DNA of 33,109 bases, taken from assembly GCA_013286215.1 (NCBI GenBank), contig JABDGC010000014.1, positions 1 through 33,109 on the forward strand. Reading direction: 5' to 3'. This DNA comes from Gammaproteobacteria bacterium. GTDB lineage: Bacteria > Pseudomonadota > Gammaproteobacteria > DSM-16500. Positions 23,720 to 31,946 of the stretch are shown here, in pieces. The notes under the pieces were generated by a model. It was not told the origin of the DNA. It saw only the letters and a program-made list of their open reading frames with translations, and searched no databases. The first letter of the stretch is position 1, and every line of letters begins with the position of its first letter. Position numbers and translations under genes: made by a program.

Positions 23720-24673
23720 CTAGTTAAAGAGAGTTCCTCGCTGAAAGGCGTTTTGGTGGGCATTCAGAAAATCCGCGATGGGCAGGACTTTGCCGCCGGG
23801 GGCTTGCACGCGGAGGAGGCGGATCAGGCCGTTTGCGGTCGCGATGTCGAGGCCTTCGCGGGCGCAGGCGACGACGGTTCCCGGGGCGGCAGTGGTTTTT
23901 TCCGGCAGGGGCTGCACCGCATAAATACGCAGAGTTTCACCTTGGTGGCGGGCATAAGCAATCGGCCAGGGGTAGAAGGCGCGTACTTTACAGTCAATTT
24001 CTGCCGCCGGGCTGTGCCAGTTGATGAGGCCTTCTTCTTTGTGGATTTTCGCTGCGTGCGTGGCTTCGGCGGCGTTTTGCGGCCGGGCTTGCAGTTGGCC
24101 GAGGGCCAAAGGTTCCAGGGCTTGCAGCAAGGTTTCCGCGCCTAAGTCGGCCAGACGTTGATGCAGGCTTTCACTATTGTCGTTGGGATCAATGGGGCAT
24201 TCGGCCTGCAGCAGCATGGGCCCGGTATCAAGGCCTTGGTCCATTTGCATGAGGGTAATCCCCGTTTTACTGTCCCCCGCCAAAATAGCCCGTTGAATCG
24301 GTGCCGCGCCGCGCCAGCGTGGCAAGAGGGAGGCATGGATGTTAATACAGCCCAGGCGGGGCGCTTCCAGGACCGCTTTTGGCAAGAGCAGGCCGTAGGC
24401 CGCAACAATCATGAGGTCAGCCCGGAGGTCATGAATTTGTTTTTGTTCCGCGGGATCTTTCAAGCGGGAGGGCTGAAAAACAGCGAGGCGCCGTTCGCTT
24501 GCCAAGCGTTTGACCGGACTTTCCATGACATGCAAACCGCGGCCCGCGGGCCGGTCCGGCTGGGTGTAGACGGCCAGGATTTCATGGGGCGTCGTGAGCA
24601 GACGTGCTAGCGCCGTTGCAGCAAAATCGGGGGTTCCGGCGAAAATAAGCTTCAAGGGCGGTTTATTCCCCAT
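23720..24673 (-). CDS. fmt: Methionyl-tRNA formyltransferase
   Basis: Formylates initiator Met-tRNA using 10-formyl-THF. At 317 residues it is the normal length. It has [14 protein letters not shown] at the N-terminus, the formyl-THF hydrolase-type core [20 protein letters not shown], and the downstream [14 protein letters not shown]. The C-terminal OB-like domain follows ([14 protein letters not shown]). No ribosome-binding site is apparent; the start overlaps def by 11 bp, so it is probably translated by coupling. Confidence 0.97.
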   Translation of the reverse strand: MGNKPPLKLIFAGTPDFAATALARLLTTPHEILAVYTQPDRPAGRGLHVMESPVKRLASERRLAVFQPSRLKDPAEQKQIHDLRADLMIVAAYGLLLPKAVLEAPRLGCINIHASLLPRWRGAAPIQRAILAGDSKTGITLMQMDQGLDTGPMLLQAECPIDPNDNSESLHQRLADLGAETLLQALEPLALGQLQARPQNAAEATHAAKIHKEEGLINWHSPAAEIDCKVRAFYPWPIAYARHQGETLRIYAVQPLPEKTTAAPGTVVACAREGLDIATANGLIRLLRVQAPGGKVLPIADFLNAHQNAFQRGTLFN

Positions 24674-25175
24674 GGGCGCGGCGATTGTATTTCTCTGCCT
24701 TCTTAAACAGCCGTTCGCGTTTAAGGGAAGAGAGGTGGTCGATGTAAAGCTTGCCGTTCATGTGGTCCATTTCGTGCTGAATGCAAATCGCCAGGGTTCC
24801 TTCGGCATCCAGTTCAAAGGGCTTGCCGAAACGGTCCAAGGCACGCAAATGCACTTTAGCCGCGCGCTTCAACTGGTCGCCGGGCACGTTCGGGACGGAA
24901 AGGCAGCCATGCTGATCGACTTGGTCGCCGTTGGTTGCAGTAACCTCGGGATTGATCATGCAAATTTGCTGCTGGCCTTCGCCGCGCACGTCCATCACGG
25001 CCAGCCGTAAATGAATATTGACCTGCGTGGCGGCCAGTCCGGCGCCATGCGCGTCGTACATGGTTTCATACAGGTCATCAATTATTTTTTGTAAAGCGGG
25101 ACCAAAATCCTCGACCGGGAGGGCTTTGGTTCGTAAACGCACATCGGGATAATGCAAGATTTTAAGTAGAGCCAT
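24663..25175 (-). CDS. def: Peptide deformylase
   Basis: Removes the N-terminal formyl group from nascent proteins; it pairs with fmt as in many bacteria. The 170-residue protein has motif 1 GAGLAATQ (44-51) and motif 3 QHEMDH (zinc ligands His134 and His138, catalytic Glu135). Motif 2 reads HGCLSVP: the zinc ligand Cys91 is present, but the usual Glu of EGCLS is His89. The enzyme is otherwise intact and is the only deformylase seen in the window. Confidence 0.95.
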   Translation of the reverse strand: MALLKILHYPDVRLRTKALPVEDFGPALQKIIDDLYETMYDAHGAGLAATQVNIHLRLAVMDVRGEGQQQICMINPEVTATNGDQVDQHGCLSVPNVPGDQLKRAAKVHLRALDRFGKPFELDAEGTLAICIQHEMDHMNGKLYIDHLSSLKRERLFKKAEKYNRRAHGE

Positions 25176-25231
25176 AAATAATCGGTCGCTTGGATTCTGG
25201 CGGAAAATATAAACTATTTTGCGCTATTTCT

Positions 25232-25651
25232 CTAGTGCAGTAGCCACGTGCTGGTGTCATGAGCACTCCGGGCTTGCGCGGGGAGCGGCGTCAGGGCCAG
25301 GACAGGATAACCGGCTTCAACACTATAAACGCAGGCCCAGATATTGCCAGAGGAAAAGTAATCGGGACCGGAAAGCCAGGTCAGTGAGTTTAAAGCAGCC
25401 TTGGCTTTGGCGGCTGCGTCCTGGGTTGAGACGGCGGGGATTTCAGCGATGATAAAGCCCCACATTTCTTTGGTGTCAAATTTGGTGAGCATGAGGGCGC
25501 CATAGGTGCCATCGGAAGATTTTTGGATGGTGACAAAATCGCCTTGTTTAATCAAATCAAGCGCAGGACATCTTTCCGGTTGCGGCGGCAGGGCGGCCCA
25601 GACGGAAGTAGAGAAAACCAGGGTGAGTAAAAGAGCTAAACCTTTTTTCAT
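25232..25651 (-). CDS. Small secreted protein, DUF4949-like
   Basis: A 139-residue protein with a clear signal peptide (MKKGLALLLTLVFSTSVWA, cleavage after Ala19), so it is exported to the periplasm or beyond. The mature part has two cysteines, Cys28 (ERCPAL) and a second near residue 107 (IWACVYS), that could pair. Size, export signal and pattern fit DUF4949, which I recall as small secreted proteins of Legionella and Coxiella (one described as haemin-binding); this is recollection, not a search. AAGGGA lies 7 bp upstream of the ATG. def follows 57 bp downstream. Confidence 0.65.
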   Translation of the reverse strand: MKKGLALLLTLVFSTSVWAALPPQPERCPALDLIKQGDFVTIQKSSDGTYGALMLTKFDTKEMWGFIIAEIPAVSTQDAAAKAKAALNSLTWLSGPDYFSSGNIWACVYSVEAGYPVLALTPLPAQARSAHDTSTWLLH

Positions 25652-25726
25652 GGATCGATCCCTTGCGGTTAGAATAGAGGAGAAAAAGCTATACTAAATG
25701 CCAGCCTAAAGCAAGGGACTGTTCAA

Positions 25727-25906
25727 TTACTGAGCTAATTCCTCGTGCGGGTTTTCCTGGTCTCGCAGCTGGTAAAGCCGGCGGTACTTCTTTCTCTCTT
25801 TTTGCTGGGTGTCCGAGGCGCTGTGGGTTTCGTCATAATGCTGTAAAAACTGGTCCAGCGCACTGGTGTAAATCGGCATAAAATACTGTTTTAAAAATTT
25901 CCACAT
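25727..25906 (-). CDS. Small hypothetical protein, 59 residues
   Basis: An ORF starting MWKFLKQYFMPIYTSALDQF and ending in LAQ, preceded by AAAGGGGAT about 9 bp upstream of the ATG. The N-terminal 22 residues look amphipathic and aromatic, the middle is polar, and residues 34-49 are basic (KERKKYRRLYQLR). The codons resemble those of neighbouring genes. I know no family. It lies upstream of the DUF4949-like gene on the same strand, with its own spacer of 75 bp. Ribosome-binding site and amino-acid make-up support coding. Confidence 0.5.
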   Translation of the reverse strand: MWKFLKQYFMPIYTSALDQFLQHYDETHSASDTQQKERKKYRRLYQLRDQENPHEELAQ

Positions 25907-26026
25907 CTTTTTTATCCCCTTTTGTAGAGTATTATTATACTCGAAAGGAAAATTTCTGTAACATCACGTTTGTATAGAGCTTCAATTAAGTGTTGGGTGA
26001 GAAGGGCGGAATTATTAAGGGCGGGT

Positions 26027-27481
26027 ATGCGCAAGGGAAGTTTAACGATTCTAATGATCTTGGCGTTTTGGAGCCTTCAAGCCTACGCCCAGCATCAATC
26101 CCGAAAAGTCGTCATTTATGGTAAAGAGCAGTTAGCCAGCGAAATTAATCAAATTTTACAAGCTTATCAGAATGCCGCGATCGGCGTTTACGTGAAATCC
26201 ATGAAATACGGCGATACGCTGTATGCGCAAAACATCAACCACGCGTTTATTCCCGCCAGTATTTTGAAGATTCTGACGGCTGAAACGGCCTTGCTGTATT
26301 TGGGCCCGGAATTCCGCTTTAGCACTCTCTTGATGACGGACGCCAAGTCGATCGACAACGGCGTTTTGACCGGTAACCTCTATCTGGTGGAAAGCGGCGA
26401 CCCCTCGCTGACCTACTATGATTTAATCAGCTTAATGGGTTCGCTGAAATCGCAGCAAATTCAATCGGTGGCCGGCAATGTTTATGTGGATGATTCGGTC
26501 TTTGACCAAAGCTACGGTGCGCCGGGCTGGGTGGCCAAAGATTCCCGTTATTGTTACGCGGCGCCGATCAGCGCCGGCATCGTGAATCATAATTGCTTGT
26601 CTTTCCGGATTTTACCGGGACGCAAGCCCGGACAATTGGCCCAGATCATGACTTCGCCGCGCTATTATTATCCCGTCATGCAAAATACCGTAGTCACTAA
26701 ACCGCGGCATAGCCGGGGCTGCTATCTCAAGCTGGGGTCCTCGGAGAGCACCCTCTCTTTGCAGGGCTGCATGCCCAAGGGGCACTATGCTTGGGGAATT
26801 AGCTATGTGGTTGAGAATGTGCTCAATTACAATCTGTCACTGGTTAAAACCCTCTGCAAGCGCTATGGCGTGCGAGTGCAAGGGCATGTGGCGCCGGGGA
26901 GGGCTTATCCTTCCCTCTCGCAGGTCGGCGATCATCGCTCGCAGCCTTTGCGTGTCATCGTCAACGACATGATGAAAAAATCGGACAACGTGATCGCCGG
27001 CGCCTTATTTAAAAAATTGGGCCAGACCTATACGCAACAGCCGGGCAGTTGGGAAAACGGCGGGCGCGCAGTGGAGCGTATCCTCTCTGAAAAGATCGGC
27101 ATCAATACCGCCGGCATGCATCTTATCGACGGCTCGGGTCTTTCGCGCTATAACCAAATCACGCCGCTGCAGATGATGCAGGTCTTGGATTTTGCCTATC
27201 ACCATATTGGCACCAACTATGAATTTATTTCAGCCTTACCTATCGCCGGCATTGATGGCACACTGAAACACCGCATGTACAACATCGCGCGCAAGGTGCG
27301 AGCAAAAACCGGCACCATGTCCGACGCCGGCGTCGTCTCGCTCGCGGGCTATGCCATTGGCGGCAACAAGGAGCCGATCGCCTTTGTGATTATGGTCAAC
27401 GGACACCGCGGTTCCGGTTGGACCTATAAAGAGCTGGAAGACAAGATTGCCACCCTGCTGACGCAGTATCAGCGGTCCTAA
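26027..27481 (+). CDS. dacB: D-alanyl-D-alanine carboxypeptidase/endopeptidase, PBP4 type
   Basis: A periplasmic low-molecular-mass penicillin-binding protein (peptidase S13) that trims or cuts peptidoglycan cross-links. The ATG at 26027 is chosen because it gives a proper signal peptide (cleavage after Ala21, AYA) and has AAGGGCGG upstream; the frame begins 19 codons earlier. The active-site motifs are present and well spaced: SILK with Ser78 and Lys81, SDN with Ser319, and KTG from Lys427. The stretch between motifs 1 and 2 holds the PBP4-type inserted domains (GNLYLVESGDPSL; VDDSVFD). Length (484 residues) fits PBP4. It converges on ubiB, 2 bp apart. Confidence 0.92.
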   Translation: MRKGSLTILMILAFWSLQAYAQHQSRKVVIYGKEQLASEINQILQAYQNAAIGVYVKSMKYGDTLYAQNINHAFIPASILKILTAETALLYLGPEFRFSTLLMTDAKSIDNGVLTGNLYLVESGDPSLTYYDLISLMGSLKSQQIQSVAGNVYVDDSVFDQSYGAPGWVAKDSRYCYAAPISAGIVNHNCLSFRILPGRKPGQLAQIMTSPRYYYPVMQNTVVTKPRHSRGCYLKLGSSESTLSLQGCMPKGHYAWGISYVVENVLNYNLSLVKTLCKRYGVRVQGHVAPGRAYPSLSQVGDHRSQPLRVIVNDMMKKSDNVIAGALFKKLGQTYTQQPGSWENGGRAVERILSEKIGINTAGMHLIDGSGLSRYNQITPLQMMQVLDFAYHHIGTNYEFISALPIAGIDGTLKHRMYNIARKVRAKTGTMSDAGVVSLAGYAIGGNKEPIAFVIMVNGHRGSGWTYKELEDKIATLLTQYQRS

Positions 27482-27483
27482 AT

Positions 27484-29151
27484 TTAGCGCATCAAGCCCC
27501 CCAACAGGAAAGCCAGGCCCGTGCCTGCTAAAACCCAGCCAGGTGTTGCAGAAAAAGCGTGGTAAAGCGTGGGATGAAAGGGATGCAGCAGCAAGAGGCC
27601 GCCGGCCAGAGTGAGCGTCAGGCCGGAGCCGACCCAGAAGTAACGCGCACCGGAAGTTGCGGGCGGCTGGTTATTGTTGCGCGCTTGCCTTTCCTCAGCG
27701 AAGCGAATTTTTTCCTGCCGTTGTTGCGTCTCGTTCAAAACTTCAAAAATCAGGCCGGGAATTTCAGGCAGCTTTTCCGACCACAACGGGAGGTTGTCGC
27801 GGATGCGCTTGAAAAAGGCTTTGACGCCGACCTGTCTTTTCAGCCAGTGTTCCAAGTAAGGCGCCGCTGTTTTCCAAAGATCGATTTCCGGGCAAAGTTG
27901 TCTGGCCAGGCTTTCAATGCTGAACAGGGATTTTTGCAGCAGAATCAGCTGTGGTTGAATGTTGATGTGAAAGCGCCGCGCGGTTTGAAAGAGGCGATAG
28001 AGTAACTGGGCGAAAGAAATATCCTTGAGTGGTAACTCGAAGATGGGTTCGCAAACGGCGCGAATGGCGCCTTCAAATTGATCGGCGCGTGTCTCTGGCG
28101 GCAGCCAGCCGGAGGCGATGTGCAATTCCGCGACGCGGCGGTAGTCGCGCTTTAAAAAGGCCAACATATTTTCTGCTAGATAACGCTGATCTTTGCTGTT
28201 CAGGGAGCCCGCGATGCCGAAATCAACCGCCAAATATTTCGGGTCTTGTGGATTTGTAGCGGAGATAAAGAGATTGCCGGGATGCAAGTCGGCGTGAAAA
28301 AAATTGTCACGAAAGACCTGGGTGAAAAAGATGTCGATGCCGCGCTCGGCGACTTTTTTAAGATTGATGCCGGCTTTCCGCAGCTTGTCCATGTCATGAA
28401 TGGGAATGCCCTCGATGCGCTCCATCACCAGGACGTTGGCATGGCTGTGAGACCAATAAATTTCAGGGATGTGCAAGATGGGCGAATGCAAAAAGTTGCG
28501 TCGTAGCTGCGAGGCGTTGGCGCCTTCCCGCAGCAGATCCAGTTCGTCGTAAAGCGTATGGGCGATTTCATCGACCATTTCCCGGGGCTTGAAAGAGCGT
28601 GCGCCCTTCCAATAGCGCTCGGCCAGCTTGGCCAACGTCATGAGCAGGTCGAGGTCGCCGTCGATCACTTTTTTGATTTGCGGCCGCAGCACTTTGACGA
28701 CCACGGCTTTTCCATTGTGGAGGGTGGCGGCGTGCACCTGGGCGATGGAAGCTGAGGCCAGGGCTTCGGTTTCAAAATGCGAGAAAACCTGAGGCAGGGG
28801 GCATTTCATGGCGGCTTCAATGATTTTTTTAGCTTCTTTGCCGGGAAAGGGAGCGACCCGGTCTTGCAGTTGCGCGAGCTCCAGGGCCAGGTCGTCCGGC
28901 AGGAAGTCGAGGCGGGTAGAAAGGATTTGCCCTGCTTTGACAAAAATGGGACCTAAGTCTTCCAGTGCGCGGCGGAGGCGCAGCCCACGTGGTAGGGTTC
29001 GGCCCGTGGTCCAATACCAGGGATTGAAGTAGGTCAGGAAGCGCAGGGGATAAAACCAGTGCGTGGCGAGGATTATTTCATCCAGGTTGTAGCGTGCAAG
29101 GACGAAATTAATGTGTAGCAAACGGAAAAAGCGTGTAAATAACTTTAACAC
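27484..29151 (-). CDS. ubiB: Ubiquinone biosynthesis kinase-like ATPase UbiB
   Basis: A membrane-bound ADCK/ABC1 atypical kinase required for ubiquinone synthesis. The 555-residue protein carries the family KxGQ motif (VKAGQ, Lys72-Gln75), the Ala-rich loop ASASIAQVHAA, the catalytic-loop-like HADLHPGN and the metal-binding DFG-like DFGIAG. Two C-terminal transmembrane segments close the protein (YFWVGSGLTLTLAGGLLLL and PGWVLAGTGLAFLLGG). UbiE and UbiJ lie upstream on the same strand, but a 368-bp AT-rich spacer with a divergent small ORF separates ubiJ from ubiB, so ubiB may have its own promoter here. Confidence 0.95.
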   Translation of the reverse strand: MLKLFTRFFRLLHINFVLARYNLDEIILATHWFYPLRFLTYFNPWYWTTGRTLPRGLRLRRALEDLGPIFVKAGQILSTRLDFLPDDLALELAQLQDRVAPFPGKEAKKIIEAAMKCPLPQVFSHFETEALASASIAQVHAATLHNGKAVVVKVLRPQIKKVIDGDLDLLMTLAKLAERYWKGARSFKPREMVDEIAHTLYDELDLLREGANASQLRRNFLHSPILHIPEIYWSHSHANVLVMERIEGIPIHDMDKLRKAGINLKKVAERGIDIFFTQVFRDNFFHADLHPGNLFISATNPQDPKYLAVDFGIAGSLNSKDQRYLAENMLAFLKRDYRRVAELHIASGWLPPETRADQFEGAIRAVCEPIFELPLKDISFAQLLYRLFQTARRFHINIQPQLILLQKSLFSIESLARQLCPEIDLWKTAAPYLEHWLKRQVGVKAFFKRIRDNLPLWSEKLPEIPGLIFEVLNETQQRQEKIRFAEERQARNNNQPPATSGARYFWVGSGLTLTLAGGLLLLHPFHPTLYHAFSATPGWVLAGTGLAFLLGGLMR

Positions 29152-29259
29152 TACAAAAATCCTAATGAATTTTCCAGAAGTTTAACATAAATGTTTTTTT
29201 GGCTCTCTAATAAATAATGTATATTTATCATGATATTATAAGTTTGTCGCCTTATTCTA

Positions 29260-29300
29260 ATACATATATGTATATTGATTTATACACAAATGTATACATT
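29260..29300. promoter_or_regulatory. Twin palindromes and candidate promoter in an AT-rich divergent region
   Basis: ATACATATATGTAT (29260-29273) and AATGTATACATT (29289-29300) are both perfect palindromes with centres 28 bp apart; a related TAATGTATATTTA occurs at 29216-29228. A plus-strand promoter fits around them (-35 TTGATT at 29275-29280, 16 bp, -10 CATTAT at 29297-29302), which would place the second palindrome over the -10. A repressor site is a reasonable inference. The same region must contain the start of ubiB transcription on the other strand. Confidence 0.4.
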
Positions 29301-29324
29301 ATTAAATGAGAGGAGATTTTCAAT

Positions 29325-29441
29325 ATGTCGCGAGCCAGCAAGCGAATTGATTACGGTCAGGTTCTTTATGAATATGATTTGAGTCAGAATAAAACGGTCG
29401 TGAGAGCATTTAAATCGAACGCAGTGAAGCATGTTCTGTAG
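29325..29441 (+). CDS. Putative 38-residue protein in the ubiB-ubiJ spacer
   Basis: An ORF beginning MSRASKRIDYGQVLYEYDLS with a strong GAGGAG ribosome-binding site (29310-29315, 9 bp spacing) and an AT-rich, palindrome-bearing upstream region. The peptide is basic, with no membrane span. It could be a real small protein or the 5' remnant of a longer gene cut by a stop at 29439. I know no family. The rest of the spacer (29442-29519) shows nothing I can name. Confidence 0.4.
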   Translation: MSRASKRIDYGQVLYEYDLSQNKTVVRAFKSNAVKHVL

Positions 29442-29519
29442 CTCACAAGCCGCTCCACTTTTGCATTGAATCCTTCTCTCCTCGTTGTTCCCGAGCTACT
29501 CTAGCTTAAGCAGTATTAT

Positions 29520-30128
29520 TTAACACTGCTCCCTCTGCAGCTGCTTCACCCTTGCTTCCAGTCGATCCAGGTCCAGCCGCAAGTCGTCGACTTCGCTCAA
29601 GAAATCCGCCAGGGCGGCGGCCGGAGGGAACCAGGGTTTTTCTTCGTGGACATATTCATTGAGATTTTGCGTCAGGCTGGTTTTAGCTTCTTGGCCCCAG
29701 GCAAGGAATTTTTGGGCCAAGCGGCCCAATTGGTGGGCGGGGAAGTCGCCGACCCAGCCGGCGAGTTGTTCTTCCCAATCGATTTCCAGCTGGTCGAAGA
29801 GGTCGATGATTTGTTGGCCGAGTTCAGCGTTGCCTTCGATGGCGACGGTCTCGGTGAAGAAATGGTTTTTCTTGTCGCGGCTGAGGGCGAGGGACAGCAG
29901 GTTCAGGGGCGTGCCGCGAATTTTGATTTCAGCTGGTAGGGTTTCGCCGGCGGTGACGCGGATCGTTTTTTCGTGGATAGTCAGTTGAAAATACTGTTGG
30001 AGTGCCTCGAGGTGGATCGTGATGGTTTTGCCTTCCAGGCCGTGCAGGCGCTGGTGGGATTCGGGGTCCAGGGCCAGATAGCGGTTGAGGGCTTTTTCGA
30101 TGGGTTGCAGCAAAAAGGATTTGATCAT
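29520..30128 (-). CDS. ubiJ: Ubiquinone biosynthesis accessory factor UbiJ
   Basis: A 202-residue SCP2-domain protein that binds lipid intermediates of ubiquinone synthesis and works with UbiK. The N-terminal SCP2-like fold spans about residues 15-115 (KTITIHLEALQQYFQLTI; EIKIRGTPLNLLSLAL). The C-terminus is a coiled coil (LSEVDDLRLDLDRLEARVKQ). Its ATG directly abuts the ubiE stop with no gap, so translation is coupled to ubiE. Sequence similarity in this family is low, so the call rests on order (ubiE-ubiJ-ubiB) plus the SCP2 pattern. Confidence 0.88.
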   Translation of the reverse strand: MIKSFLLQPIEKALNRYLALDPESHQRLHGLEGKTITIHLEALQQYFQLTIHEKTIRVTAGETLPAEIKIRGTPLNLLSLALSRDKKNHFFTETVAIEGNAELGQQIIDLFDQLEIDWEEQLAGWVGDFPAHQLGRLAQKFLAWGQEAKTSLTQNLNEYVHEEKPWFPPAAALADFLSEVDDLRLDLDRLEARVKQLQREQC

Positions 30129-30887
30129 TTAGTATTTATACCCGTGATGTAAGGCTACAATGCCGCCGGTCAGGTTGTGGTAGTCCACGTCTTCAAAGCC
30201 AGCTTTTTCCATCATCCCCTTTAAGGTTTCCTGGTCAGGATGCATGCGGATGGATTCAACAAGGTAGTCATAACTCTTACGGTCCTGGGTTACCCATTCA
30301 CCCAGCTTGGGAATAATATTGAAAGAATAAAGATCGTACAATTTTTGCAGCCAGGGCAGGGTCATGCGCGAAAATTCTAAAATCAATGCCTTGCCGCCGG
30401 GCTTCAAGACGCGGTACATGGACTGCAGGGCTTTTTCTTGTTGGGTGACATTGCGCAGGCCAAAGGCGATAGTGACACAGTCAAAGGAATGGGAAGGGAA
30501 GGGCAATTCCTCGGCGTTGGCCAGGACGTAAAAGACATTGCCGACCAGGCCTTGGTTCAGCAGGCGCTCTCGACCGCGGGCCAACATGGATTCATTGATG
30601 TCGGTCATAATAACGTGGCCGCTTTTTCCCACTTTTCGGGCCAGGGCCGCCGCCAAATCCCCGGTGCCGGAGGCGACGTCGAGCAGCGTTTGCCCGGGCC
30701 GGGCGTTGCATTGTGCAATGGCGAGGCGCTTCCATAAACGATGCAGGCCGCCGGACATTAGGTCGTTCATGAGGTCATAGCGATTGGCCACGGAATGGAA
30801 AACATCAGCAACCCGGCCCGTCTTTTCCTGGACGGGTACTTCCTGGTAGCCAAAGTGGGTGGTTTCCATAGGCGAGCCGTTTTTCAT
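30129..30887 (-). CDS. ubiE: Ubiquinone/menaquinone C-methyltransferase UbiE
   Basis: SAM-dependent C-methyltransferase of the quinone pathway; 252 residues, the E. coli length. It starts like its homologues ([16 protein letters not shown]), with [18 protein letters not shown], the SAM-binding [15 protein letters not shown], and the C-terminal signature [21 protein letters not shown] may be a short extension; a second Met at residue 7 is also possible. It begins the ubiE-ubiJ pair and ends exactly where ubiJ starts. Gap to the upstream GMP reductase stop is 3 bp, so they may be co-transcribed. Confidence 0.96.
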   Translation of the reverse strand: MKNGSPMETTHFGYQEVPVQEKTGRVADVFHSVANRYDLMNDLMSGGLHRLWKRLAIAQCNARPGQTLLDVASGTGDLAAALARKVGKSGHVIMTDINESMLARGRERLLNQGLVGNVFYVLANAEELPFPSHSFDCVTIAFGLRNVTQQEKALQSMYRVLKPGGKALILEFSRMTLPWLQKLYDLYSFNIIPKLGEWVTQDRKSYDYLVESIRMHPDQETLKGMMEKAGFEDVDYHNLTGGIVALHHGYKY

Positions 30888-30890
30888 TGT

Positions 30891-31946
30891 TTATTTGCTT
30901 TGATCAATCGTAAATGGCACGAAGGCTTCGTTCAATTGCCTGGCTACGCGAATGAAGGTGGTGCGTTTTGATAATTCCTTCAAACGATGCGCGCCGACAT
31001 AGGTGCAGGTGGAGCGCAGGCCGCCGAGAACATCGAGAATGGTATTTTTCACCGGGCCGCGATAGGGGATGTTGACCGAACGCCCTTCGCTGGCGCGGTA
31101 TTGTGCGACCGAGCCGTGGTGTTTTTCCATGGCTTCCGTCGAACTCATGCCATAGAACCGTTTCAATTTTTTGCCATTCTCTTCGATAACTTCACCACTG
31201 CTTTCGTCGTGGCCAGCCAGCATGCCGCCCAGCATGACAAAATCCGCGCCGGCGGCAAAGGCTTTGGCGACATCTCCCGGAGTGACGCAACCGCCGTCCG
31301 CGCAGACCAGCCCGCCTAAACCATGGGCCGCGTCGGCGCATTCAATGATGGCGGATAGTTGGGGATAGCCGACGCCGGTTTTTTCACGGGTGGTGCAGAC
31401 CGAGCCCGGGCCGATGCCGATTTTGACGATGTCGGCGCCGGAGAGAATCAGTTCTTCAACCATTTCGCCGGTGACGACGTTGCCGGCCATGATCACTTTT
31501 TTAGGAAAGAGTTCGCGAATACGTTCCAGGCAGGCAACGAAGCGCTCGGTATAGCCGTTGGCCACGTCGAGGCAAATATAGGGGATGTCCACTTCGGCCA
31601 TGATTTCTTGGAGTTTTTTTAAATCGTGTTCCGCAACGCCGAGCGAGACAAAGCAGTGGGGAACCACGGCGGCGTGTTTGGCGGCGAATTTTTTCCAATC
31701 CTCGGGGGTAATGAATTTGTCCATGCCGGTCAGCAGACGGTGTTCAGACAAGGCCTTGGCCATGGCAAAGGTGCCGGTGTGGTCCATGTTGGCGGCGACA
31801 ATGGGAATGCCCGACCACGTGGTGCCGGAATGACGAAAACGAAATTCGCGCTCCAGGGAAACTTCAACGCGCGATTGCAAAACGCTGCGTTTGGGACGGA
31901 TTAGGACGTCTGAAAAATCGAGTTTAATATCGGTTTCGATGCGCAT
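30891..31946 (-). CDS. guaC: GMP reductase (own start available)
   Basis: Reduces GMP to IMP with NADPH. From the ATG at 31946 the product is 351 residues and full length ([20 protein letters not shown] ... [18 protein letters not shown]). The IMPDH/GMPR active-site loop [11 protein letters not shown] has Cys184, followed by [20 protein letters not shown] and [11 protein letters not shown]. The usual TAVHKHY block reads TGMDKFI, keeping the Lys. GAGGAAG lies 6 bp before this ATG, so independent translation is possible. The same frame is also open upstream into the aldehyde dehydrogenase, giving the fused ORF listed separately. The downstream neighbour is ubiE. Confidence 0.93.
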   Translation of the reverse strand: MRIETDIKLDFSDVLIRPKRSVLQSRVEVSLEREFRFRHSGTTWSGIPIVAANMDHTGTFAMAKALSEHRLLTGMDKFITPEDWKKFAAKHAAVVPHCFVSLGVAEHDLKKLQEIMAEVDIPYICLDVANGYTERFVACLERIRELFPKKVIMAGNVVTGEMVEELILSGADIVKIGIGPGSVCTTREKTGVGYPQLSAIIECADAAHGLGGLVCADGGCVTPGDVAKAFAAGADFVMLGGMLAGHDESSGEVIEENGKKLKRFYGMSSTEAMEKHHGSVAQYRASEGRSVNIPYRGPVKNTILDVLGGLRSTCTYVGAHRLKELSKRTTFIRVARQLNEAFVPFTIDQSK

